The notes under the pieces: model-generated | What the model was told of the DNA's origin: nothing | What the model saw: only the letters and a program-made list of their open reading frames with translations | The model's database searches: none | From: Demequina maris | GTDB lineage: Bacteria; Actinomycetota; Actinomycetes; Actinomycetales; Demequinaceae | DNA length: 64,000 bases | Assembly (NCBI RefSeq): GCF_000971155.1 | Contig: NZ_BBLX01000008.1 | Location: 1-64,000, forward strand | Direction: 5' to 3' | Shown: positions 34,593 through 42,577 of the stretch, in pieces | Layout: every line of letters starts with the position of its first letter | How positions within the stretch are numbered: the first letter of the stretch is position 1 | Made by a program: the position numbers and the translations under genes

Positions 34593-34891
34593 CCGCTGAC
34601 GCTAGTCTGCTTGCCGAGGCTCGCGCCGCCTTGGAGTCCACCACGCTGCCCGAAAGGTACTGGGCCATCGGCGAACTGAAGGATGACCGGCTGTGCCTTC
34701 TCCGTGACGGGGGTCGATGGGTTGCGGGCTACTTCGAGCGTGGGAATTTCGATCCCGAGTTCACGGAGGACGACACCGGATCGGCCATCACGCGTTTCAT
34801 CGGGCTCGTCCAAGGGGTAGTCGGCTCGACCGAGAGATCGGCCGCCGCAACGGAGGAGTGGTTGAGAGCGCACGGTCAGGAGCGTCCGTGA
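34589..34891 (+). CDS. Probable immunity protein for the TNT toxin
   Basis: 100 aa, acidic, cytosolic. Contains LPERYWAIGELKDDRLCLL and GRWVAGYFERGNFDPEF. No enzyme motif. The role is inferred from position: start overlaps the toxin stop, small size, acidic charge. It overlaps the next gene by GTGA. Confidence 0.65.
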   Translation: MTADASLLAEARAALESTTLPERYWAIGELKDDRLCLLRDGGRWVAGYFERGNFDPEFTEDDTGSAITRFIGLVQGVVGSTERSAAATEEWLRAHGQERP

Positions 34892-35586
34892 GGCGTCTAA
34901 TCCTATTTTTGCTGACCGTTCTTGGCTGCTGGCTCGGGTCGGGCTTGGCAGGGCTGGCACACGCCGAGCCAGCGAGCTCTGTCAGCACCAACACCTACGA
35001 CTTACCCGCTGACCTCAGCATGGTGGCCGAAGTAGCCGCGAATCGCCGCCCGCCGTCCTCCACTTATGGGTACGGCACCTATGACGCCGTCGACCGCTGG
35101 TCGCACGGCGCGCAGGTACGCCCCGAGACGGTGCTGAGCTCGTCGACTACCACCCATGCCCACACCGGAGCGCTCACGCGGGCCGTGCGGGCTACGACTA
35201 CGGCGGGTGCGCAAGGTGGGTCGACTCACGGGGATCTCTCGTCGCCTCATCGGTCCGGTGTTGCCGCAAACAGCGGTAGCAGGGTGTTCTGGTCGGGTGG
35301 TGCTGTCGCGGAGAAGGCCGCCTTGGACTACGCGAAGGCCAACGGTGCCAAGACGCTGGAGATGACTCTCACCGGCCGAGCGTTGACTAATCTGCCTCAA
35401 GGTATGGTCCCCAGGAAGGCATGGGATCTCGCATCGGCTCGGTTCGCGCGCGGAGCCGTCGGAGACGCTCACGTCTTCTTCGGGCCGGGCGCTCCGTGGC
35501 CGACGTCTACCTTCGTGCGGAAGGAACTCCCGATACTCCTCGAGCGGGGGAACCCGATCATGCAGCACTTCTTGGATCTCCCATGA
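34888..35586 (+). CDS. Secreted polymorphic-toxin-like protein
   Basis: 232 aa from GTG 34888. It has a clear signal peptide (RRLILFLLTVLGCWLGSGL, cleavage near AHAEP), a low-complexity Ser/Thr/Ala linker, then a compact C-terminal domain from about residue 130 (SRVFWSGGAVAEKAALDYAK, LEMTLTGRALT, GAVGDAHVFFGP). The layout is that of a small secreted toxin, but the toxin family is not recognised. It is followed by an overlapping immunity-like gene. Confidence 0.6.
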   Translation: MRRLILFLLTVLGCWLGSGLAGLAHAEPASSVSTNTYDLPADLSMVAEVAANRRPPSSTYGYGTYDAVDRWSHGAQVRPETVLSSSTTTHAHTGALTRAVRATTTAGAQGGSTHGDLSSPHRSGVAANSGSRVFWSGGAVAEKAALDYAKANGAKTLEMTLTGRALTNLPQGMVPRKAWDLASARFARGAVGDAHVFFGPGAPWPTSTFVRKELPILLERGNPIMQHFLDLP

Positions 35587-35867
35587 CCGAGGCATTCAAG
35601 AGATCTTGGCTAACCGGCTGGACTAGGTCTAGCGCTGGATACTCCGTACGCGTGGGCAGCCGCACCGGGATCGACTACCGAGATGAGGACGGGGCGATCC
35701 GCATCGACTCGGAGGCAATGTCCGGTCCAGACTTGGAAGTCGTGGTCTACGTTCGGTCCATACCTGACGACGCGAAGCGCCCGAGGGCCGAGGTCCTTGC
35801 ACGTCTCCGCCGGGTCTTCGAGTTCAGGGGATGGACGCTCACCGAGGAAGACGCATGGTTCGACTGA
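35583..35867 (+). CDS. Probable cognate immunity protein
   Basis: 94 aa cytosolic protein (YSVRVGSRTGIDYRDEDGAI, then a basic helix AEVLARLRRVFEF). Start ATG 35583 overlaps the toxin-like stop by four bases. Family not recognised; the role is inferred from position. Confidence 0.55.
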   Translation: MTEAFKRSWLTGWTRSSAGYSVRVGSRTGIDYRDEDGAIRIDSEAMSGPDLEVVVYVRSIPDDAKRPRAEVLARLRRVFEFRGWTLTEEDAWFD

Positions 35868-35941
35868 CCCGAGGTCTTGTCGTCCTAGTACTCAACCTGT
35901 TGACGCTACTCGTAGTACCGACGGCGACGTGGGCGGAGTGA
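35855..35941 (+). pseudogene. Orphan signal-peptide relic
   Basis: 28 codons: MVRLTRGLVVLVLNLLTLLV then PTATWAE and a stop. It is a signal peptide like that of the preceding secreted protein, but nothing follows. The stop TGA is the first codon of the right-end repeat (GTGAATCGGC), so the mature part of a third secreted cargo gene has been lost at the repeat border. Confidence 0.6.
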
Positions 35942-36322
35942 ATCGGCCTGACTTTCGTTCCGCTCAGTCTTCCTGTCCGGCTGGTGCCGGCGGGATGGTT
36001 CGAGGTCGGTGCGGTCGGCAGCCTCGGTCTGCAGCGGGTGTGCATCCCGAGCCCGCCGGGCAGGCGCTGGCTACCCGGCCGCCGTACGCACTCGGGGTGG
36101 CGGGCTCGACCTGCCTGAGGTTCCGCCACCGGCTGCGCTGACCGATCGGACCGATGGTCACGGCGGTTGCTGTCGCCGAGGTCGCCCGCCGCGTCGAAGA
36201 CGTCGCGTTCCTGGTAGATCGCAGTGCGGCGGTCGAACCGTGGGAAATCGCGTCGCACGTCGTGGGAAACGGACATCCGACCCCGGGTGTCACCCCAGGT
36301 ACCAGGATTCTCCGAACCACCC
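35938..36322. repeat. Right-end repeat, copy A
   Basis: About 385 bp without a credible gene, homologous to 37294-37712. Shared landmarks are GTGAATCGGC at the start, two direct CGTGGGAAA repeats exactly 22 bp apart (36239 and 36261), GGACATC, and TCCGAACCACCC at the end. The paired repeats resemble recombinase arm sites. Confidence 0.7.
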
Positions 36323-36339
36323 ACCAACGGCTGGTTCGG
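36312..36339. other. attP-like junction between tandem elements
   Basis: CCGAACCACCC, then ACCAAC, then GGCTGGTTCGG. Near-perfect inverted arms around a 6-base spacer, the form of a tyrosine-recombinase core site (two recombinase-binding sites around the crossover region). Confidence 0.75.
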
Positions 36340-36620
36340 TAAACGAGCCAGTTCTGTTGGGGAAAGTCCCTCAGGCAGGGCCCGCAAGGGTCGCCTGGGG
36401 CCCCCAGCAAGGCGAGAAGGCCGCCTCCGACTGATGTCGGGGGCGGCCTTTTGCTTTGTGCGGCTATGTATAGGTGTCTAGGGCCTGTTTCGGCTGTTTC
36501 CGGGCATGCTTGTGCCTCCGGCCCTTGCGGGTCCGGAGGCGATCGGTGCTGTTCGGTTCCGGTGGCCGCCGCTTACGCGGCGATCTCGTCTGGTGGTGAG
36601 AGGTCCTCGTCGCCGACGGC
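36329..36620. repeat. Left-end repeat, copy B
   Basis: Homologous to 30921-31210. The two-stem hairpin is kept although its sequence differs: outer 36355-36362 with 36402-36409, inner CCTCAGGC (36369-36376) with GCCTGGGG (36393-36400). The AAGGCCGCC/GGCGGCCTT stem is at 36417-36450, followed by TTGCTTTG. Confidence 0.75.
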
Positions 36621-36803
36621 GATGCTGTGGCCGCGGTGACGGCGGCCGGAGGGTCCGGAGTCCGTGGGGCTGGTCTGCTGGTTGGCGCGCTGGACGGCGA
36701 GGAACGCGTTGATGCGCTTGACGTTGGTGGCGGCGGCGAACATGGCGGCGAGGATGCCCTGCTTGGCGAAGCCGCGGACGCGGCGGCGCTTGGTGTCATT
36801 CAT
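36573..36803 (-). pseudogene. C-terminal remnant of a second DDE-like protein
   Basis: 76 codons matching the last ~95 residues of the 679-aa protein: KRRRVRGFAKQG against RRPYRGYAKQA, ATNVKRINAFL against ATNVRRIREFL, and the shared ending DEDLSPPD. The two are clearly diverged paralogues, not a recent copy. The N-terminal 85% is missing. Confidence 0.8.
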
Positions 36804-36886
36804 GCGGTACGGTCCGACCGGTCATCGCACTACCCGATAGACACCCGAACCGCGGGAAGCGCGATTTCTTCGAAAGGTCCACACTC

Positions 36887-37297
36887 ATGAGCCAGGCAAC
36901 CGCAGTCATCGTCCTGGTGGCGACGCTGCTGATGTTCGCGGGTTGGTGCTACGCGGTTGTCGTCGTTGCGCGACGGTGGAACGACTCTCGCTATTGGGCG
37001 GGTTACCGGGAACGGCTGCTGAAGGAACACGACGAGCGTTCGGTTGCGCGAATGTCACGGGCGTTCCCACAGGGAGTGTTCACGCTCGCGACTCCGGTGC
37101 TCGGCGCGGCTGGCGCAAGCTCGCCGTTGGTTCTCGGCTACGCCCGCGGGGTCGCCGATCCTACGGTGCCAGATGCCGTTCTCGTCGTGGTCGTCGTGTG
37201 TATTGGGCTCAGTCTCGTCAACCTTGTCCTGATGGCGGCCCTTTGGTTCTTCGGGAGGCCACGGCGCCTCGTGCCTCCGGCGCTGCGCGACCAGTGA
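36887..37297 (+). CDS. Small membrane protein, island cargo
   Basis: 136 aa with three hydrophobic helices (residues about 5-28, 65-85 and 98-122), no recognised family. It is the only complete gene of element B. Its stop codon is the TGA of the right-end repeat, exactly as for the relic in element A, marking it as cargo bounded by the repeat. Confidence 0.55.
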   Translation: MSQATAVIVLVATLLMFAGWCYAVVVVARRWNDSRYWAGYRERLLKEHDERSVARMSRAFPQGVFTLATPVLGAAGASSPLVLGYARGVADPTVPDAVLVVVVVCIGLSLVNLVLMAALWFFGRPRRLVPPALRDQ

Positions 37298-37712
37298 ATC
37301 GGCTGCAAGCCTTCGAGCGGCCGGCCCGGGGCGGCTGGCAGGGTGGGTGTCGGCGATCCCGTCCGGGCGTGACTCGTGAATTGGCTGGCCGCCGCCGGCG
37401 TGCTCGGCGTTGACCGGGTCCGTATGCCCGGCCGGCCGTGCAGGCGCTGGTAGTTCCCCCATCCGACGTGCTCGGGGATGGCGGGCTTGCCTGCTTGAGG
37501 CTTCGCCGGCGGCCGCGCTGAAGGCTCAGTCCCGTGGTCTCTGCGGTCTCCGTCGGCGAGGCCGCGCGCCGAGTCGAGGGCATCACGTGCCTAGCGGATC
37601 GTGGCGCGGCGGCCGTACCGTGGGAAATCGCTCCTTCAGCCGTGGGAACCGGACATCGGCGCGTTGGGACGGGGAGCACGTACCAGGGACGACCGAGTTT
37701 TCCGAACCACCC
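37294..37712. repeat. Right-end repeat, copy B
   Basis: About 420 bp, no gene. GTGAATCGGC at the start, direct repeats CGTGGGAAA (37619) and CGTGGGAAC (37641) again 22 bp apart, TCCGAACCACCC at the end. Confidence 0.7.
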
Positions 37713-37718
37713 ACCAAC
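37702..37718 (+). other. attR-like site
   Basis: CCGAACCACCC followed by ACCAAC and then chromosomal AGAAAGG. It supplies the right boundary of the island. Confidence 0.75.
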
Positions 37719-37721
37719 AGA

Positions 37722-37758
37722 AAGGCCCCCGGGGTATCCCCGGGGGCCTTCTTCTTCG
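37722..37758 (+). terminator. Rho-independent terminator, originally of tRNA-Leu
   Basis: AAGGCCCCCGGGG (37722-37734) and CCCCGGGGGCCTT (37738-37750) form a 13-bp stem with loop TAT, followed by CTTCTTCGTCT. It is the best terminator of the window. With the island removed it would start eight bases downstream of the tRNA CCA. Confidence 0.85.
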
Positions 37759-37858
37759 TCTCGCGCCGAGGGTGTGCCGTGTCGCTCTGCGCCGGTCGCC
37801 CATCCCGCCTGTCGGATCGCACCGCGATCAGTCCGTCAGGCGTGCTGGTGCCGACCCG

Positions 37859-37880
37859 GATGGCGGACCGGTCCGCCATC
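37859..37880. repeat. 22-bp perfect palindrome
   Basis: GATGGCGGACC and its exact reverse complement, between the island and the pcm stop. The flanks (CGG/CCG) nearly extend it. It may end pcm transcription, or be a REP-like unit. Nothing else is seen in 37760-37912. Confidence 0.5.
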
Positions 37881-37912
37881 GATCCGCCCCACGGGTCGGG
37901 GCGCGAGCGCCG

Positions 37913-38581
37913 TCAGCCGCCCAGTAGCGGCACGAACCGGTATTCGCCGTGCTCGGTGACCTCGGCTTCGGCCACAGCGTCCACGGGAGGGACGCCGCGC
38001 ACCACCCGCAGCATCGTCCCGTCGACCGGCACGACCATCACCCCACCCGGTGACAGCTGTTCCACCAGCTCGCGCGGCAGCCCGTGCGCCATCGCCGACA
38101 CGAGGATCCGGTCGAACGGCGCCTCGTCGGGCGCCCCGAGGGCCCGTGGCACGGCGGACACGAGCCGCGCCCACGGCACCCCGGCCCCGGCCACGTTCCC
38201 GGCCCCGAACTCCACCAGCTCCGGCACGATCTCCGTGCCCAGCACCGACCCCTCGGGCCCCGTGAGCTCCGCCAGCAGAGCCGTGGTCCAGCCCGAGCCT
38301 GCGCCGACGTCGAGCACGCGCATGCCGCGGCGCACGTCGAGGAGCATCAGCATGTCGTGGACCGTGCGCGGCTGGCTGTTGGTCTGGCCGTAGCCGATCT
38401 GAAGCGGCGCATCGACGTCCGCCGCGTAGCGGGCACCCTCGGGTAGGAAGCGCGTGCGGGGCTGAGCCGCGAAGGCGGCGTCCACGCGGTCCCGGACCGT
38501 CATCTCTCCAGCCAACCACCGCCGCGCCGCGAGGGCGCCTCGAGCGACCCGCCGCGCCTCGCTCGGCGGCTCCGCGGCCAT
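37913..38581 (-). CDS. pcm: Protein-L-isoaspartate O-methyltransferase
   Basis: 222 aa SAM-dependent repair enzyme for isoaspartyl residues. The N-terminal DAPLQIGYGQTNSQPRTVHDM is the family signature, and the SAM motif is VLDVGAGSGWTTALLAEL. Start ATG 38581 is used; ATG 38503 (MTVRDRVDAAF) is nearer the usual family start, so the first 26 residues are uncertain. Confidence 0.87.
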   Translation of the reverse strand: MAAEPPSEARRVARGALAARRWLAGEMTVRDRVDAAFAAQPRTRFLPEGARYAADVDAPLQIGYGQTNSQPRTVHDMLMLLDVRRGMRVLDVGAGSGWTTALLAELTGPEGSVLGTEIVPELVEFGAGNVAGAGVPWARLVSAVPRALGAPDEAPFDRILVSAMAHGLPRELVEQLSPGGVMVVPVDGTMLRVVRGVPPVDAVAEAEVTEHGEYRFVPLLGG

Positions 38582-38616
38582 AACGATGCACGCAGATCGG
38601 GCCCGCCAAGGTCCGC

Positions 38617-38766
38617 TAGATTGCTCCCCGGCACGCGGATCCTCCGAGGTAACCGCCTCGCTTCGGCGCAGGCGCGGGGCTCGTCGAGTATCCGCGTGGG
38701 ACGTGCCCGCCTGAGATCGATCAGCGCGGTCGTGGCGCGTCTCGCCCGGTGGAACGGGAGGCGCCG
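38617..38766 (+). promoter_or_regulatory. Promoter and structured 5' leader of the NlpC/P60 gene
   Basis: TAGATT (38617-38622) looks like a -10 element, giving a leader of about 135 nt. CGCGGAT (38634-38640) pairs with ATCCGCG (38690-38696), closing a ~63-nt domain that contains CCGAGGTAACCGCC. Cell-wall hydrolases of actinobacteria are often under c-di-AMP (ydaO-type) riboswitches. The fit is suggestive only, and I could not align the full consensus. Confidence 0.35.
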
Positions 38767-40410
38767 ATGAGGGCTGGGGGGAGCCGGATGATGAGTGTGC
38801 TGCGCGCTGTGCCGTTCGAGCGGAGGGGGCGGGCGACGACGAACGGGCGGACGATGCGCATCGTCGCGGCGTCCGTCGGTGTGGTTCTCGCGATCGCTTC
38901 GGTACCGGTCGGCGCCTCAGGCGCGAGCGCCGCCGAGGCCACCGCGGAGCCGAGCATCGAGCCGAGCATCGAGCCGGGCGTGGAGGCGAGCATCGAGTCG
39001 ACGGCCACTCCTACGAATCCCGGCGAAGCGCCCTTCGTCGTCGATCGGGGGTCCGTCTCCCTCAAGGTGACCGCGACGTCGGCGTCGTACCTGCGGGTCG
39101 TCGGGACGGCCGAGTTCACCTCCACCGGCGATCTCGCACTGCTACCGGATGGCGGACTCGTCGCCACCATCGTCTTCGCCTCCGACGGTGGCGCGCGGCA
39201 CACGGTGACCGCGGAGCCGGTCCTCGTCTCCGACGAGCACGGCGCGCAGACGTGGACCGTCGCGCTCGAACGGACGTTGGCGACGAGCGGCCGCGTGTCC
39301 GTCACGCTTGGCGGCACGGTCGCCAGCGCTCGCTACGACAAGCGGATCACCAGGACGAGCGGGTGGGCCGCCTCGGGGCACCTTTCCCGGACCGCGGGGG
39401 ACACCTGGAGCCGCAGCATCACCGTGAGCCCGGCGCAGGGTCGCAAGGTCCGGCTCGAGACCCTTCGTGACGGCCGTTGGGTCACCGTCGCGACCGCGCG
39501 GACCCGCGACGTCGCGCGCGACACCGTGACCTTCACGTTCAAGGGTGCCGACACGCGCTGGTATGCCACCGGCCGCGGCAAGTACCGCTACCGCGTGGTG
39601 GTCCCGGCCACGGCGGCCCTCCAGGCCGCCGGCTCCCGCGAGGTGATCGTGCGGCCGCGCATGGCCTACCGTGCGGCGAGCGGCTTCACCCAGCCGGTGC
39701 TCGCGATCGCGCCCCGTCCGGGCGGCTACTCGGTCGGGCCCGGTCGCAACGGCAACAAGGTCAAGGCGATCCAGCGGGCGGTCGGTCTCGGCAGCCGCTG
39801 GGAGACCATGGACGCCACCACGGTGGATGCGGTGAGGCGCTTCCAGCGACGCCACGGCCTATCCGCGACCGGGGTGGTCGACAAGCGCACGTGGCTCGCC
39901 ATGGGCCTGAGCTCCGCGGCCTGGTACGACCTCGGCGGGTACACGCACCCGGTGGTGGCCGATCGCTCCGCGACGCGTGCCGAGCGGATCGAGATCATGA
40001 TCGCGACGGCCAGGACCTACATCGGCTCGGAGTACGTGTGGGGCGGGTCGGGCAGGCCGAAGGACGGCGCCGACTGCTCGGGCCTCGTGATGCAGGCGAT
40101 GTACGCGGCCGGCATGCCGACGAGCGGCACGGACGTGGTGCGGCACACCGACCCCGGCTTCCGCACCACGCGCGCGCTGTTCGGCGCCAACTACCAGCAC
40201 GTCGCGCTGTCGCGGGCCAAGCGCGGCGACCTGATCTTCTTCACGTCGAACGGCGGCACGCCCGCCGGCATCATCCACATGGGCATCTACCTCGGTGGAG
40301 GGCAGATGATCGACATGTCGACCACCAGCAACACCACGCAGGTGCGCTCGATCCACGCCCTCGACCGCTACACCGACATCGTCCCCGAGGTGGTGCGGGT
40401 CTTCTCGTAG
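38767..40410 (+). CDS. Secreted NlpC/P60 peptidoglycan hydrolase with peptidoglycan-binding domain
   Basis: 547 aa. It has a signal peptide (hydrophobic segment about residues 38-55, ASAAEA), an EPSIEPSIEPG repeat, and Ig-like beta domains. A peptidoglycan-binding domain (KAIQRAVGLG, VRRFQRRHGLSATGVVD) is followed by a C-terminal NlpC/P60 domain with Cys in DGADCSGLV and His in IIHMGIYLGGG. Start ATG 38767 has GGGAGG six bases upstream; an in-frame ATG at 38749 lacks this. It cuts stem peptides of the wall. Confidence 0.85.
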   Translation: MRAGGSRMMSVLRAVPFERRGRATTNGRTMRIVAASVGVVLAIASVPVGASGASAAEATAEPSIEPSIEPGVEASIESTATPTNPGEAPFVVDRGSVSLKVTATSASYLRVVGTAEFTSTGDLALLPDGGLVATIVFASDGGARHTVTAEPVLVSDEHGAQTWTVALERTLATSGRVSVTLGGTVASARYDKRITRTSGWAASGHLSRTAGDTWSRSITVSPAQGRKVRLETLRDGRWVTVATARTRDVARDTVTFTFKGADTRWYATGRGKYRYRVVVPATAALQAAGSREVIVRPRMAYRAASGFTQPVLAIAPRPGGYSVGPGRNGNKVKAIQRAVGLGSRWETMDATTVDAVRRFQRRHGLSATGVVDKRTWLAMGLSSAAWYDLGGYTHPVVADRSATRAERIEIMIATARTYIGSEYVWGGSGRPKDGADCSGLVMQAMYAAGMPTSGTDVVRHTDPGFRTTRALFGANYQHVALSRAKRGDLIFFTSNGGTPAGIIHMGIYLGGGQMIDMSTTSNTTQVRSIHALDRYTDIVPEVVRVFS

Positions 40411-40435
40411 GACCCGCACCGCTGCAGCGGTCCGT

Positions 40436-40987
40436 TCAGGCGCGCAGCATCACCACGTCGGAGTGGTCCTGGTCGCCCACGCGGTACGTCCGCCCACCGA
40501 CGACCTCGAAGCCGTGCCGTGCGTAGAACGCCTGCGCGCGGGCGTTGGCGACGTTCGTGCCGAGCCACATCGGCAGGTCGCCGTGCGCGGACGATGCGGC
40601 GGTCGCCGCCGCGTCGAGCAGCGCGCTCGCCGCGCCCCCGCCCTGGGCGGAGGCGCGCACGTAGATCTTGGACAGCTCGTGCACGTGCGCGATGTCGACC
40701 CCGACGCCGGCGAGGGTCTCCGCGGCGTCCTCGTCGACGCATCGTCCCGTGAGGACGAGCGCGTAGCCCTGCAGGGCCGCGCCGTCGTCGGCGACCACCA
40801 GCGTCGCCGCCGGGTCCGCGACCCAGGCCGCGAACGCGTCGGCGTTCAACCGGTCGCGGAGGTGGAGACGGATCGCCCCCGGGTCGGTGCCCGGCGGGCA
40901 TGCGAGGGGGAAGGTCTCGGCCGCGACCGCGACGAGCGCGGCGACGTCCTCGGCGGACGCCTCACGCACGGTGAGCGTCGTCGTCAC
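40436..40987 (-). CDS. GNAT-family N-acetyltransferase
   Basis: 183 aa. The acetyl-CoA site is in LSKIYVRASAQGGGAASALLDAA (Q/R-x-x-G-x-A pattern), and the fold ends with ANARAQAFYARHGFEVVGGR. Substrate unknown. Start GTG 40987, eight bases after the upstream gene stop. Convergent with the NlpC/P60 gene; the gap holds the 12-bp palindrome CCGCTGCAGCGG (40420-40431). Confidence 0.8.
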   Translation of the reverse strand: MTTTLTVREASAEDVAALVAVAAETFPLACPPGTDPGAIRLHLRDRLNADAFAAWVADPAATLVVADDGAALQGYALVLTGRCVDEDAAETLAGVGVDIAHVHELSKIYVRASAQGGGAASALLDAAATAASSAHGDLPMWLGTNVANARAQAFYARHGFEVVGGRTYRVGDQDHSDVVMLRA

Positions 40988-40994
40988 GGACGGC

Positions 40995-41231
40995 TCAGTG
41001 GCCGCCGGCGGCGATGTACGCGACGGCGCCGACCACGGCCAGCACCACGGCGCCGAAGCACGCGTACGCGACGACCTTGCGGCCGAGCGACACCTGGCCG
41101 TCCTCACCGCGCGCGCCCGGGCCCGCGAGGGACCGCACGCCGAGCGCGAACAGCGTCGGCAGCCCGGCGCCCACGATGAGGCCGAACAGGAGCACGTTGC
41201 CCAGGGCCTGCCACTCGATGAACTCGCTCAT
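40995..41231 (-). CDS. Small two-helix membrane protein linked to Pit
   Basis: 78 aa, helices about 12-32 and 52-74. Function unknown. Start ATG 41231 overlaps the pit stop (ATGA), so the two are made together; it may be an accessory subunit or regulator of the transporter. Confidence 0.65.
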   Translation of the reverse strand: MSEFIEWQALGNVLLFGLIVGAGLPTLFALGVRSLAGPGARGEDGQVSLGRKVVAYACFGAVVLAVVGAVAYIAAGGH

Positions 41232-42454
41232 CGCTGCTCTCCTCGTGCGTCGTGCTCGCGGTCCGCGGGGACCGTCAGGAGCTCCATGTCGTGGTCGACG
41301 ACGGACTCGGCCACGATCGACTCGTTGTCGGCCTCCGGCTCCCACTCGTCGTTGACGTTGTGGTGGCCCACGGGCTCGCGGCGCGAATACAGCCAGATGC
41401 CGAGCGAGACCGCCACGAGCACGGCGAACACGACGTACGAGCCGGCGGTGCCGCCCACCAGTACGTCGAGGCCGTAGGCCGCGGCGCCGACGAGGCCGGC
41501 GGCGGGGACGGTGATGAGCCAGGCCATGAACATCCGGCCGGCCACGGACCAGCGGACCGCGGCGCCCTTCTTGCCGACGCCCGAGCCCAGGATCGAGCCG
41601 GTCGCGACGTGGGTGGTGGACAGCGAGTAGCCGAAGTGGCTCGACAGCAGGATGACTGCGGCGGACGAGGTCTCGGCGGCCATGCCCTGGCGGGACTCGA
41701 GCTCCACGAGGCCCTTGCCGAGCGTACGGATCACGCGCCAGCCGCCGAGGTACGTGCCGAGCGCCATCGCGAGGGCGCAGGACAGGATCACCCAGAACGG
41801 GACGCCGGAGTCCTCGGGGACCGCGTCCGCGGCGATGAGCGCCAGCAGGATGATGCCCATCGACTTCTGCGCGTCGTTGGTGCCGTGCGCGAGCGAAACG
41901 AGGGAGGCGGAGCCGATCTGGCCCCAGCGGAACATCCGGTCGTTCTGGTCCTCCGGCACGTCGCGCGTGAAGTGCATGACCAGGCGCGTGCCGACCGAGC
42001 CGACGAAGATCGCGACCAGCGGGGCGATGAGCGCGGGGATGAGCACCTTCGCGGCGAGGCCGGACCACAGCACGCCCGAGGTGCCCGCCGCAGCGAGGGC
42101 CGCGCCGACCACGCCTCCGATCAGCGCATGGGACGAGCTCGACGGTATGCCGAACAGCCAGGTCACGAGGTTCCAGACGATGCCGCCGACGAGTCCGGCG
42201 AGGACCACGTCGAGCGTGATGATGCCGGCGTCGACGATGCCCTTGGCGATGGTCGCCGCGACGGTCAGCGACAGGAACGCGCCCACGAGGTTCAGCGACG
42301 CGGAGAGGAGCACGGCCTGCTTGGGCTTGAGCGCTCGCGTGGCGATCGAGGTCGCCATGGCGTTGCCGGTGTCGTGGAACCCGTTGGTGAAGTCGAAGGC
42401 GAGCGCGGTCAGCACCACGACCGCGAGGAGCAGGGGTTCGGTCACGGGCTCCAT
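41228..42454 (-). CDS. pit: Low-affinity inorganic phosphate transporter (PiT family)
   Basis: 408 aa, about 10 membrane helices. Both PiT signature repeats are present: GFHDTGNAMATSIATRAL near the N terminus and HGTNDAQKSMGII in the middle, plus GIPSSSSHALIGG and LSTTHVATGSILGSG. It imports phosphate (often as metal phosphate) using the proton gradient. Confidence 0.9.
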   Translation of the reverse strand: MEPVTEPLLLAVVVLTALAFDFTNGFHDTGNAMATSIATRALKPKQAVLLSASLNLVGAFLSLTVAATIAKGIVDAGIITLDVVLAGLVGGIVWNLVTWLFGIPSSSSHALIGGVVGAALAAAGTSGVLWSGLAAKVLIPALIAPLVAIFVGSVGTRLVMHFTRDVPEDQNDRMFRWGQIGSASLVSLAHGTNDAQKSMGIILLALIAADAVPEDSGVPFWVILSCALAMALGTYLGGWRVIRTLGKGLVELESRQGMAAETSSAAVILLSSHFGYSLSTTHVATGSILGSGVGKKGAAVRWSVAGRMFMAWLITVPAAGLVGAAAYGLDVLVGGTAGSYVVFAVLVAVSLGIWLYSRREPVGHHNVNDEWEPEADNESIVAESVVDHDMELLTVPADREHDARGEQR

Positions 42455-42497
42455 TGTGAGGGAAGTTCAGGGGTGATGCGTGGGCACATCGTCACAG

Positions 42498-42515
42498 GGT
42501 GCCCCCGGGGGCACC
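42498..42515. repeat. 18-bp perfect palindrome upstream of pit
   Basis: GGTGCCCCC followed by GGGGGCACC, in the 120-bp gap between the YchJ-like gene and pit (same strand). Either a terminator of the upstream gene or a site controlling pit. Confidence 0.5.
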
Positions 42516-42577
42516 TCCGATCTGTCCCAAATGGCCACGGTGGCGGCTCTCACCAGGGACGATGCGGCACGTGTGAT

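Larger units (their letters stand above)
30914..37718. mobile_element. Tandem integrative island at the tRNA-Leu 3' end
   Basis: About 6.8 kb of AT-richer DNA delimited by CACCAAC repeats: 30914-30920 (tRNA end), 36322-36328 (internal) and 37712-37718. Inside each repeat lie inverted end sequences, GGsTGGTTCGG on the left and CCGAACCACCC on the right. Two elements result. Element A (30921-36322) carries a DDE-like gene, a recombinase fragment and toxin/immunity genes. Element B (36329-37712) carries a truncated copy of the DDE-like gene and one membrane protein. Removing 30921-37718 restores the tRNA directly next to a strong terminator. Confidence 0.85.

Noticed and set aside
35942..36311. 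Several open frames in the right-end repeats (also 37298-37701)
   Set aside because: None has a ribosome site or recognisable motif, and the frames are not kept between the two copies.
38749..38766. Earlier start (ATG 38749) for the NlpC/P60 gene
   Set aside because: The ribosome site GGGAGG is spaced for ATG 38767 and lies inside the extra codons.
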